DNA from: a virus
Length of the DNA: 26,499 nucleotides
Virus record (IMG/VR): IMGVR_UViG_3300034524_000064
Location: 1 to 26,499 of that record
Reading direction: 5' to 3' (one strand)
Shown in pieces: positions 21,294-26,499 of this stretch. The position numbers were made by a program, and so were the translations under genes. Position 1 is the stretch's first letter; every line of letters starts with the position of its first letter. The notes under the pieces are model-generated. The model worked only from the letters and a program-made list of their open reading frames with translations, made no database searches and was not told the origin of the DNA.

Positions 21294-21671
21294 ATGACAG
21301 AAGAATTGCTATTAAAATTGCAAGAATATGGGTATAACGAGATACCTTCTTTTGATTATATGTTATCAAGACTAGATCAATATGGGTATTACCCCGATAT
21401 TTTAGCTTTTCGACCAGATCGTTATGAATGTGTATTAAACCGAATGAATTACTTTGTAAATGAACTTGAACCGCTTTTATCGAAAAAATTTATAGGAAAT
21501 AGCCGTAAAGAAGCAGTTGCTAAAGCCTTTTTATGGGCAATGGAAGAGAACAGTAAATCATGGCAAAGAGTTTTAGAGTTAGGAGCTAAACTTGGCGATA
21601 GATTAAAAGAAGCAGGCATAACTGAAGAACAGATAAAAGAAGATGTCAGAAGGATTAGGAAAAAAAATTAG
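21294..21671 (+). CDS. Hypothetical helical protein
   Basis: A 125-residue product from ATG 21294 with GAGG upstream; a longer frame back to 21132 overlaps the zinc-ribbon gene and is rejected. It contains LQEYGYNEIPSFDYMLSRL, KEAVAKAFLWAMEENSKSW and a charged C terminus (EDVRRIRKKN). No catalytic or binding motif is recognised. It is probably co-transcribed with its neighbours. Confidence 0.55.
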   Translation: MTEELLLKLQEYGYNEIPSFDYMLSRLDQYGYYPDILAFRPDRYECVLNRMNYFVNELEPLLSKKFIGNSRKEAVAKAFLWAMEENSKSWQRVLELGAKLGDRLKEAGITEEQIKEDVRRIRKKN

Positions 21672-21686
21672 AGAGGAAAAAAGGCC

Positions 21687-21758
21687 ATGAAAGATTTTAT
21701 AGGATGTTTAAAACTATTGTTAAGTAACCTTAATAATACGAGAGGGCAAAATAAATAA
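21687..21758 (+). CDS. 23-residue small ORF
   Basis: ATG 21687 has GAGAGGAAAAAAGG upstream and the frame ends at TAA 21758. The peptide is MKDFIGCLKLLLSNLN followed by NTRGQNK. Its position in an otherwise unused gap with a ribosome site makes translation plausible, but it is too short to assess by coding signal alone. Confidence 0.35.
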   Translation: MKDFIGCLKLLLSNLNNTRGQNK

Positions 21759-21785
21759 ATAAGATATTATAAATAAGGTGATTTT

Positions 21786-22034
21786 ATGCTTCGTAAACCA
21801 CACAATAGGGCTTACTTGAGAGTACAACGTCAAAGAATTATTTCAAAACGTAAACGTATTATAGAGCAAGTTTGGGGCAGTAAGGATAATGAGTTACTTA
21901 AAAAGCCAGGGAAGTTAGCCAAATATAATTTGGCCTGTAGTTGTTGGATGTGTAAAGAGGCTAGAAAAAATGGGCCTGATAAGATTATAGAAAAGATAAT
22001 ACAAAAGGAGGCAAATGATTATGAGGGAAATTAG
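21786..22034 (+). CDS. Small basic conserved phage protein with Cys pair
   Basis: An 82-residue protein from ATG 21786 (AAGGTG upstream). It is very basic at the N terminus (NRAYLRVQRQRIISKRKRII) and contains KPGKLAKYNLACSCWMCKEA. The pattern 'basic helix, GKLxKxNxxCSCxMC' recurs in short bacterial and phage proteins of unknown function. CSCWMC could bind zinc. Its end overlaps the start of the YopX-like gene. Confidence 0.6.
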   Translation: MLRKPHNRAYLRVQRQRIISKRKRIIEQVWGSKDNELLKKPGKLAKYNLACSCWMCKEARKNGPDKIIEKIIQKEANDYEGN

Positions 22035-22437
22035 GTTTAGAGGGCAACGTAAAGATGATAATCAATGGGAATACGGATTTTTAACAGTTACTCCAAAAGA
22101 CGGATATGTAATAGTCAATGGTGATGGTATGGGTTTATTATTTATAAATCCAATTAAGCCAGAAACTATTGGTCAGTTTACTGGATTAAAAGATAAAAAT
22201 GGTGTAGAAGTTTATGAGGGCGATATAGCTATAAACTTTTTGGGCGTAAAGGGAGTAATTAGGTTTGGCAGTTTTCAGGATCTTGAATGTTATAATGATG
22301 GTATTTGTCCTAATGGATGGTGGGGATGGTATCTAGAATATCCAGATGGGAGATGTAGTGGATTGGATGATAAAACCAAGGAATGGCTAGAAGTAGTTGG
22401 AAATATATGGGATAATCCAGAATTATTAGATGCATAG
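22021..22437 (+). CDS. YopX family protein
   Basis: A 138-residue protein. I chose ATG 22021 (MREIRFRG), the usual family opening; ATG 22015 is closer to the AAAGGAGG site and would add two residues. Hallmarks are REIRFRGQRKDDNQWEYGFL, IGQFTGLKDKNGVEVYEGDI and a C-terminal EVVGNIWDNPELL. YopX proteins are common in phages of Bacilli and Clostridia; their structure is known but their function is not settled. Confidence 0.9.
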   Translation: MREIRFRGQRKDDNQWEYGFLTVTPKDGYVIVNGDGMGLLFINPIKPETIGQFTGLKDKNGVEVYEGDIAINFLGVKGVIRFGSFQDLECYNDGICPNGWWGWYLEYPDGRCSGLDDKTKEWLEVVGNIWDNPELLDA

Positions 22438-22472
22438 CATGTTTAAAATGTGAAACAAGGGGGCGTAAAGCC

Positions 22473-22949
22473 GTGTCAAAGCAAAGTGGACTACTAGAAC
22501 GACTTAAGAAAATTATCATTATTTCGGCTGAAATAGGCGAAGTCGGGTGTCCAAGCGAGCATGGACTTGTAGAACCGAAATGGCCAGGGAAAGTTTGTAT
22601 CGCTGATGATTGTTTTAAATGCTGGGAACTAGCTCTCAAAGAGGAAGAGGATTTTATGTATCCAAGACCATTAACAGAACAAGAAAAGACGTGGCTGATT
22701 AAAGGATTACAAGATGAATTTAAAGATGATCCTAGTTTTAATATTGATTTTTATATGAAACAGTTAGATGGATTAAAGGTTTATTATAAATGCGATTGTG
22801 GTGACCCTAATTGTTATACTATTGGGTTTATACCTCCTAGTGAGAAACATCTTGATTATTGTTTTGTAGATCAGGCAACAGATGATGGTAGAAGTCTATT
22901 AATCCATGAAACTGAAGATCGTCGTATATCAATGTTAGAAATCATATAG
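22473..22949 (+). CDS. Hypothetical protein with N-terminal Cys motif
   Basis: A 158-residue product from GTG 22473 after AAGGGGGCG. The N-terminal third has VGCPSEHGLVEPKW and CIADDCFKCWELALKE, a likely zinc site of the form CP...C...CxxCW. A shorter protein at 23063-23275 repeats this motif, so the two are related. The C-terminal half has YYKCDCGDPNCYTIGF and an acidic stretch. The function is unknown. Confidence 0.6.
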   Translation: MSKQSGLLERLKKIIIISAEIGEVGCPSEHGLVEPKWPGKVCIADDCFKCWELALKEEEDFMYPRPLTEQEKTWLIKGLQDEFKDDPSFNIDFYMKQLDGLKVYYKCDCGDPNCYTIGFIPPSEKHLDYCFVDQATDDGRSLLIHETEDRRISMLEII

Positions 22950-22966
22950 TAGGAACATTGATAGGC

Positions 22967-22994
22967 GTTACAAACACGACTGTCATCCTAACTT
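22967..22994 (+). promoter_or_regulatory. GTTACAA-N13-CCTAA element, copy 6
   Basis: GTTACAA (22967-22973), a 13-base spacer and CCTAACTT (22987-22994), then CTTAATAGAAGGAGAG. It lies in the gap after the Cys-motif gene and points at the next cluster of small genes. Confidence 0.7.
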
Positions 22995-23020
22995 CTTAAT
23001 AGAAGGAGAGATAACGACTG

Positions 23021-23047
23021 ATGTATGAAGTGATAGCAAAAGTGTAA
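23021..23047 (+). CDS. 8-codon ORF, possible leader
   Basis: ATG 23021 begins MYEVIAKV and stops at TAA 23047, with AAGGAGAG 10 bases upstream. The next ribosome site (AAAGGAGG) overlaps its end. It could be a leader peptide that couples translation of the gene at 23063, or chance. Confidence 0.25.
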   Translation: MYEVIAKV

Positions 23048-23062
23048 AGGAGGTAATGATAA

Positions 23063-23275
23063 ATGATAATAGACGAAGCAGAAAGATTGCTTCAAGAAAT
23101 AAAGGAATTGCCAGATGGATTAGAGGCCATTCGTAAGTTTGTAAAGTTGGCAGATAGATATTGTCCAGAAAGTATAGGCTTAGAAGATACTTATGTAGTA
23201 TTTGACTGTGATGATGCAAATTGTTTTGATTGCTGGCTGCAGGCGTTGAAAGAATTTATAGGAGATGATGACTAA
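23063..23275 (+). CDS. Small acidic Cys-motif protein
   Basis: A 70-residue protein from ATG 23063 after AAAGGAGG. It contains ADRYCPESIGLED and CDDANCFDCWLQALKEF, the same CP...C...CxxCW(x)xAL pattern as the gene at 22473-22949, which suggests a duplicated zinc-binding fold. The rest is helical and acidic. The function is unknown. Its TAA overlaps the ATG of the next small ORF. Confidence 0.6.
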   Translation: MIIDEAERLLQEIKELPDGLEAIRKFVKLADRYCPESIGLEDTYVVFDCDDANCFDCWLQALKEFIGDDD

Positions 23276-23373
23276 TGTGTAAACCCAAAAAGAGCAACAA
23301 AGAGGGTGAATATGGGATACAATATCGAAATCCCGAGCGTTTTACAGATGCACCAGATGTTGGTCTGTTGTGA
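23275..23373 (+). CDS. 32-residue small ORF overlapping the previous stop
   Basis: ATG 23275 overlaps TAA 23273-23275 in the form TAATG, with AGGAG 9 bases upstream, a layout typical of coupled phage genes. The product (CKPKKSNKEGEYGIQYRNPE, then RFTDAPDVGLL) is polar. No function is recognised. Confidence 0.45.
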   Translation: MCKPKKSNKEGEYGIQYRNPERFTDAPDVGLL

Positions 23374-23406
23374 CTACCAAATGGGTAGAAAAGGAGGCAA
23401 CAAATA

Positions 23407-23760
23407 ATGACAGTAGAAGAAGTTGTAAGTCAAATTAAAAGTCTTATTGAACAATATAACGATAAAGATTTAAAACCTTGTTATGTACCTATATGTGAAG
23501 TAGATAGAACTACTGGTTTATCTAAAGTTGTTGGAAAAGAATTTTTATGTAATATTAAACGCATCTTTGTGTTAAGAGAAATTAGATGGGAAATGTTTAA
23601 TAACTATAATGGCTATGAGGTAAAAATAGAGACTTATGTATATAAAGATAAGGAAGATGAAAATTCCAAACATTTTCAAAGAGAAAGTAAAATTTGGGCT
23701 AAAACTTTAGATGATCTGGTACAAAAAGTAGGTAAATATTTGCAGGAAAAAGGGGAGTAA
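23407..23760 (+). CDS. Hypothetical protein
   Basis: A 117-residue protein from ATG 23407 after AAAGGAGG. It has a helical start (VEEVVSQIKSLIEQYNDK) and a middle that looks like beta structure (KEFLCNIKRIFVLREIRWEM, YEVKIETYVYKDKE), ending in a helix (LDDLVQKVGKYLQEKGE). The family is not recognised and no catalytic motif is visible. It sits at the head of a group of small genes with tight spacing. Confidence 0.55.
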   Translation: MTVEEVVSQIKSLIEQYNDKDLKPCYVPICEVDRTTGLSKVVGKEFLCNIKRIFVLREIRWEMFNNYNGYEVKIETYVYKDKEDENSKHFQRESKIWAKTLDDLVQKVGKYLQEKGE

Positions 23761-23766
23761 CAAATA

Positions 23767-24141
23767 ATGCGTGACCTGCAAAAAGACTTAGAGATAGCGT
23801 ATAGGTTGCCCGAAAAAGTTGGACTTGTATATACGGGAAAAGATGTAGTTGTAGCAGGTATAGATGCTCAATCTATGGAAGAACGTGGGCTTGTTATGGA
23901 CTGGTTTGACGCCGCTCGTGAAGGCTGGCCTGAAGCGATAAAACGGGCGTTGGCGGCGGAGAGTAGAGTAAGGGAATTAGAACGCATTTTGGATAATGTA
24001 TTAACCACATGTGCTGAATCTGGATTGGCGACTAATTACACATTTAAAGAATGTCAGGCATTATTGCGGGATATTAGCAATACGTGGAAGCAGGCTATAA
24101 AAAATTTGGATAAGCTGGAGGAGATAACAGCTAATGGATGA
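23767..24141 (+). CDS. Helical hypothetical protein, paralogue of the next gene
   Basis: A 124-residue protein from ATG 23767; the ribosome site may be AGGGGAG at the end of the previous gene. It begins MRDLQKDLEIAYRLPE and includes WPEAIKRALAAESRVRELER, a coiled-coil-like segment. The next gene begins MDDLQKDLEIS and has WAKNVKRAMAAEARIKKLEA at the same relative place, so the pair arose by duplication. The function is unknown. Confidence 0.6.
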   Translation: MRDLQKDLEIAYRLPEKVGLVYTGKDVVVAGIDAQSMEERGLVMDWFDAAREGWPEAIKRALAAESRVRELERILDNVLTTCAESGLATNYTFKECQALLRDISNTWKQAIKNLDKLEEITANG

Positions 24142-24511
24142 TTTACAAAAAGACTTGGAAATAAGTCAACTTGCCAGTGGCGGCCTTTGGGTCGAGAAGG
24201 GTGATTCAATTTATGATGGCGAGCGACTTGTAGCTGGTAATGTGCCTAAAAAGCGAGATCGGGTATTTATCATAAATGCTCATCAAAGATGGGCTAAAAA
24301 CGTAAAACGAGCAATGGCGGCGGAGGCGAGGATAAAGAAGTTGGAAGCTGTGGTAGAGGCGGCAAAAGTATTGGCAAAATGGATGCAGTGGTGGCTAGAC
24401 GAAAACCTTTGCGAATGTGACGGTATCCATACATGCGGTCGTACGCAACGGGAACAAGAGTTAAATAAGTTTAGACAAGCCTTGGCCGAGTTGGAGGAGG
24501 GATATAATTGA
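24134..24511 (+). CDS. Helical hypothetical protein with Cys motif
   Basis: A 125-residue protein from ATG 24134, overlapping the previous gene by 8 bases, with GGAGGAG upstream. The first 75 residues parallel the preceding protein. The C-terminal part has ENLCECDGIHTCGR, a Cys cluster found in many phage-encoded small proteins, and a charged helix. The function is unknown. Confidence 0.6.
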   Translation: MDDLQKDLEISQLASGGLWVEKGDSIYDGERLVAGNVPKKRDRVFIINAHQRWAKNVKRAMAAEARIKKLEAVVEAAKVLAKWMQWWLDENLCECDGIHTCGRTQREQELNKFRQALAELEEGYN

Positions 24512-24663
24512 CCATAGTAACATGTGGTAATTGTCCTATTGGCAAACAACAACAAGAAGGACACATTTATTGCCCTATCAAAAAGTGCTGGCGATCACCA
24601 TACGATCATTGCGGGTGCGTGTATGATGTTTTCCGCATTGCGGCTAGGTATGTTGAACGTTAA
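24508..24663 (+). CDS. Small Cys-rich protein
   Basis: A 51-residue product from TTG 24508, whose TTGA overlaps the previous stop, with GGAGGAGG 7 bases upstream. Cysteines fall as TCGNCPIG, HIYCPIKKCW and DHCGCVYDVF, which could bind one or two zinc ions. It is hidden by a longer ORF in another frame (24524-24748) that lacks a ribosome site. Confidence 0.55.
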   Translation: MTIVTCGNCPIGKQQQEGHIYCPIKKCWRSPYDHCGCVYDVFRIAARYVER

Positions 24664-24678
24664 AAGAGGGGGAGAAAG

Positions 24679-25215
24679 ATGTCTGAGCGTGATTGGGCTA
24701 AGGATTGGGAGATGCTTGTACGTGTATGTGGTACACAGCCTTCACTAGATGATGATTTTTTAAAACAGATAGGAGAAATATTACTGTCATTACACTATTG
24801 GCTCCAACGTGTGCGGGAACTGGAAGATGCAGTAGAACACCTGCGTCTGTATATTGACGAAGCGTTGCACCCCGAAAACGACCGTTTACGTAAACAGGTG
24901 CGGAAACTCAAAACAAAAATTGAAGAACTTCGTCATGATCGTACTTTAGAAAAGCAAATGCGTAAGAGACAGGATAATCGTTGTACTGAATTAGAAGAAC
25001 AACTAGCAGTCTGGAAGATGGTTGCCCTAAGATTGCATCAACAACTTTTGTACGAAAGTCGCAAATTCTATTTTACGGTACCAGCGGATTTGGATGAACT
25101 GGCAAAAGAAATAGAGCGTTATCTTGATGAAGTATCTATCGAGCAATTTGAAGAGGATTTACGGAAAGCTGGAATTGAAAAGTGTCCTGATGTAGAGGAG
25201 AAGGATAAGGATTGA
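24679..25215 (+). CDS. Coiled-coil protein
   Basis: A 178-residue protein from ATG 24679 after GAGGGGGAG. Residues 45-125 are a long charged helix with heptad-like Leu spacing (RVRELEDAVEHLRLYIDEAL, NDRLRKQVRKLKTKIEELR, RCTELEEQLAVWKM). It probably forms a dimeric coiled coil. No enzymatic motif is seen. The next gene starts at TTG within the TGA stop. Confidence 0.6.
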   Translation: MSERDWAKDWEMLVRVCGTQPSLDDDFLKQIGEILLSLHYWLQRVRELEDAVEHLRLYIDEALHPENDRLRKQVRKLKTKIEELRHDRTLEKQMRKRQDNRCTELEEQLAVWKMVALRLHQQLLYESRKFYFTVPADLDELAKEIERYLDEVSIEQFEEDLRKAGIEKCPDVEEKDKD

Positions 25216-25391
25216 ATAAGCAAGAAAAAATCGTAATTGGCGACGATAGAGCTGGTATCGAGGTAGGAATTAAAAAAGAAGGTATAGAGATCTTCGGTTG
25301 GTACAATTATTTTGTTGGTTTGTGTGATCCTAAATTAATTCCTTGGGAAAAGATTGATGAATTACGGGTAAGATTGTCTAACAGAATATGA
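25212..25391 (+). CDS. 59-residue hypothetical protein
   Basis: TTG 25212 overlaps the previous TGA (TTGA), with GGAGAAGGATAAGG upstream. The product (MNKQEKIVIGDDRAGIEVGI, later GWYNYFVGLCDPKLIPWEKI) looks like a compact beta-rich protein and ends at TGA 25391. The function is unknown. Confidence 0.5.
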   Translation: MNKQEKIVIGDDRAGIEVGIKKEGIEIFGWYNYFVGLCDPKLIPWEKIDELRVRLSNRI

Positions 25392-25402
25392 ACCTGTAGA
25401 AG

Positions 25403-25477
25403 ATTAATAAGGAATGCAAGGAAGCGGCGAGAAAGTATATTGAGAAATATGGTATAGGAGGTAATTATAATGCTTGA
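25403..25477 (+). CDS. Possible 24-residue remnant or non-AUG ORF
   Basis: The frame from 25403 reads NKECKEAARKYIEKYGIGG before TGA 25477, which overlaps the next start. The composition looks protein-like, but there is no ATG, GTG or TTG; the first codon would be ATT. It may be the end of a decayed gene. Confidence 0.25.
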   Translation: MNKECKEAARKYIEKYGIGGNYNA

Positions 25478-25805
25478 CCTTAATTTACAAAAAGCTATTC
25501 AGCACGAAATAGCGGCGAAAATGATTGCGGCGTTGCCCGAAGAGCAGAAACTGGCACTGCTTGCTGAGGGGTTAGCTGAAGTATTAAAAGAGCTAAAATT
25601 TGACTGGGAAATTAAAGATTTACTTAAAGCTGAAGCCTTAGCTTACGCCAAGAAATATGTGGAACAACCAGAAGTGCAAGAGAAGCTACGCCTTAAAGCC
25701 AAAGAAGCTGTAGATAAAATCATAGATGGTGTACTATTTGCGATGGTAGAAACGATAGAAGAGGGAATAAAGAGTAAATATAAAAGACTTTACAAAGTGG
25801 GTTAA
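25470..25805 (+). CDS. Helical hypothetical protein
   Basis: A 111-residue protein from ATG 25470 after ATAGGAGG. It is almost wholly helical (NLQKAIQHEIAAKMIAALPE, LLKAEALAYAKKYVEQPEVQ, LRLKAKEAVDKIIDGVLF), rich in Ala, Lys and Glu. No transmembrane segment or catalytic motif is recognised. The function is unknown. Confidence 0.6.
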   Translation: MLDLNLQKAIQHEIAAKMIAALPEEQKLALLAEGLAEVLKELKFDWEIKDLLKAEALAYAKKYVEQPEVQEKLRLKAKEAVDKIIDGVLFAMVETIEEGIKSKYKRLYKVG

Positions 25806-25821
25806 AGGTAGGTGCAATATA

Positions 25822-26211
25822 ATGCGGACGGTATCGCTTGAGATGGCTAAAAAGCTAAAAGAAGCAGGATTACAACATCAAATAGTAATCGGAGATTGGC
25901 ATTTAGCATGGTTGCCAAAAGACAAGACATATGCAAGTTGCCCATCTCTGTTTGATTGCGTTTCTGCTGGCCCTTATGAAGAAGATATATGGCTCCCCAC
26001 CCTCCCTGACCTGCTGGAGTGGCTGGAGGGGCGGGAGTATAAATATACGATTAGCTTTTTTGAAACTGTAAAAGGCTTAAAGCCGTTTATCCGAATATGG
26101 AAACCTGAAAATATTATTGGTGATACAAATGCCTTTTATGCTGATACTCCTGAAGACGCTGTAGCCAAAGCGGTTCTTGGGGTGCTGGAACAGGAGGGAA
26201 AAGATGGGTAG
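25822..26211 (+). CDS. Conserved phage hypothetical protein
   Basis: A 129-residue protein with AGGTAGGTG upstream of ATG 25822. It opens with SLEMAKKLKEAGL, then WLPTLPDLLEWLEGREYKYT, and ends DTPEDAVAKAVLGVLEQEGK. Proteins with 'SLExAKxLKEAG ... WLPTLxxLLxWL' are frequent in phages of Firmicutes, but the function is unknown. A short GC-rich patch lies near 25990-26035. Confidence 0.65.
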   Translation: MRTVSLEMAKKLKEAGLQHQIVIGDWHLAWLPKDKTYASCPSLFDCVSAGPYEEDIWLPTLPDLLEWLEGREYKYTISFFETVKGLKPFIRIWKPENIIGDTNAFYADTPEDAVAKAVLGVLEQEGKDG

Positions 26212-26499
26212 ATCTATATCTGATCAAGGCCAAGAAACGAATAACAAAACTATCTTTCTTTATGTTAAAGGATCTGATTATGCGGCAACAGATTTTATAA
26301 ATCATTATAATCCTCAAGAAGTTTATCGAGAAATGTTAAATGAAGGAGTAAAAGAAAAGATTATTAACAACGATAATGAGTATATAGAGATTGAGATTAA
26401 AGAGTTTGGTTATGTAGATGATCAATTCCTTGATTTTATCCTTCGGGAATTTTGCGATGAAGATAATTTAGCAAGTTGCAACATATTTAAAGTTAAATC
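26204..26499 (+). CDS. Hypothetical protein, cut off by window end
   Basis: ATG 26204 overlaps the previous gene by 8 bases, with CAGGAGGGA upstream. The first 98 residues are present (FLYVKGSDYAATDFINHYNP, EYIEIEIKEFGYVDDQFLDF, FILREFCDEDN) and the frame is still open at the edge. No family is recognised. Confidence 0.5.
   Translation, partial: MGRSISDQGQETNNKTIFLYVKGSDYAATDFINHYNPQEVYREMLNEGVKEKIINNDNEYIEIEIKEFGYVDDQFLDFILREFCDEDNLASCNIFKVK

Noticed and set aside
24524-24748. 74-residue ORF overlapping two genes
   Set aside because: It overlaps the Cys-rich ORF (24508-24663) and the coiled-coil gene and has no ribosome site.

Overview
The window reads as part of the genome of a tailed phage or prophage of an AT-rich, spore-forming, Gram-positive host, probably an anaerobic (possibly thermophilic) member of the Clostridia/Firmicutes. 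The evidence is a siphovirus-like tail tip module, a lysis cassette, a complete replication module, a repressor/antirepressor pair and a long run of small early-type genes. The host inference rests on strong AAGGAGG-type ribosome sites, frequent TTG/GTG starts, a copper-amine-oxidase-N type secreted protein, and a YyaC-like sporulation gene. No ribosomal RNA, convincing tRNA, CRISPR array or insertion sequence was seen.

Layout. 1-4667: tail region with a small CD1375-like protein, a tyrosine recombinase carrying its own promoter and terminator inside the tail genes, a distal tail protein and a tail endopeptidase/fibre protein. 4664-5282: a leftward 'moron' for an exported protein. 5309-7740: a subtilisin with a SPOR-like tail, XhlA-like and holin-like membrane proteins, and an amidase endolysin with an in-frame TAG beside its catalytic His. 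7741-8137: an intrinsic terminator, then an AT-rich repeat region that is a candidate replication origin. 8138-11021: helicase loader, DnaB-like helicase and primase. 10951-12528: leftward Xre repressor facing a P22-type antirepressor, with a palindromic operator. 12581-20837: sigma-like factor, SSB-like protein, family A DNA polymerase, several phage proteins, YyaC-like protein, a GC-rich structured noncoding region, a DNA methyltransferase and three PD-(D/E)XK nuclease-like genes. 20838-26499: about twenty small genes, many with zinc-binding cysteines or coiled coils.

The most interesting pattern is a 28-base bipartite element, GTTACAA-N13-CCTAA, with an invariant spacer. It occurs six times, only between genes: five copies precede genes in the matching direction (one of them on the minus strand). 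The sixth points left and is back to back with another copy across three tandem AT-rich 13-mers just upstream of the helicase loader. It may be a phage-specific promoter, perhaps read by the sigma-like protein encoded here, or a regulator or initiator binding site that links replication, gene expression and the moron.

A second candidate novelty is a region of about 240 bases (17564-17800) between the YyaC-like gene and a small ORF. It is GC-rich against its surroundings and full of complementary helices, including a possible pseudoknot. Three genes (sigma-like, and two nuclease-like) have clear coding potential and ribosome sites but no ATG/GTG/TTG at the expected place. All functional assignments come from motifs read by eye; no database search was possible.
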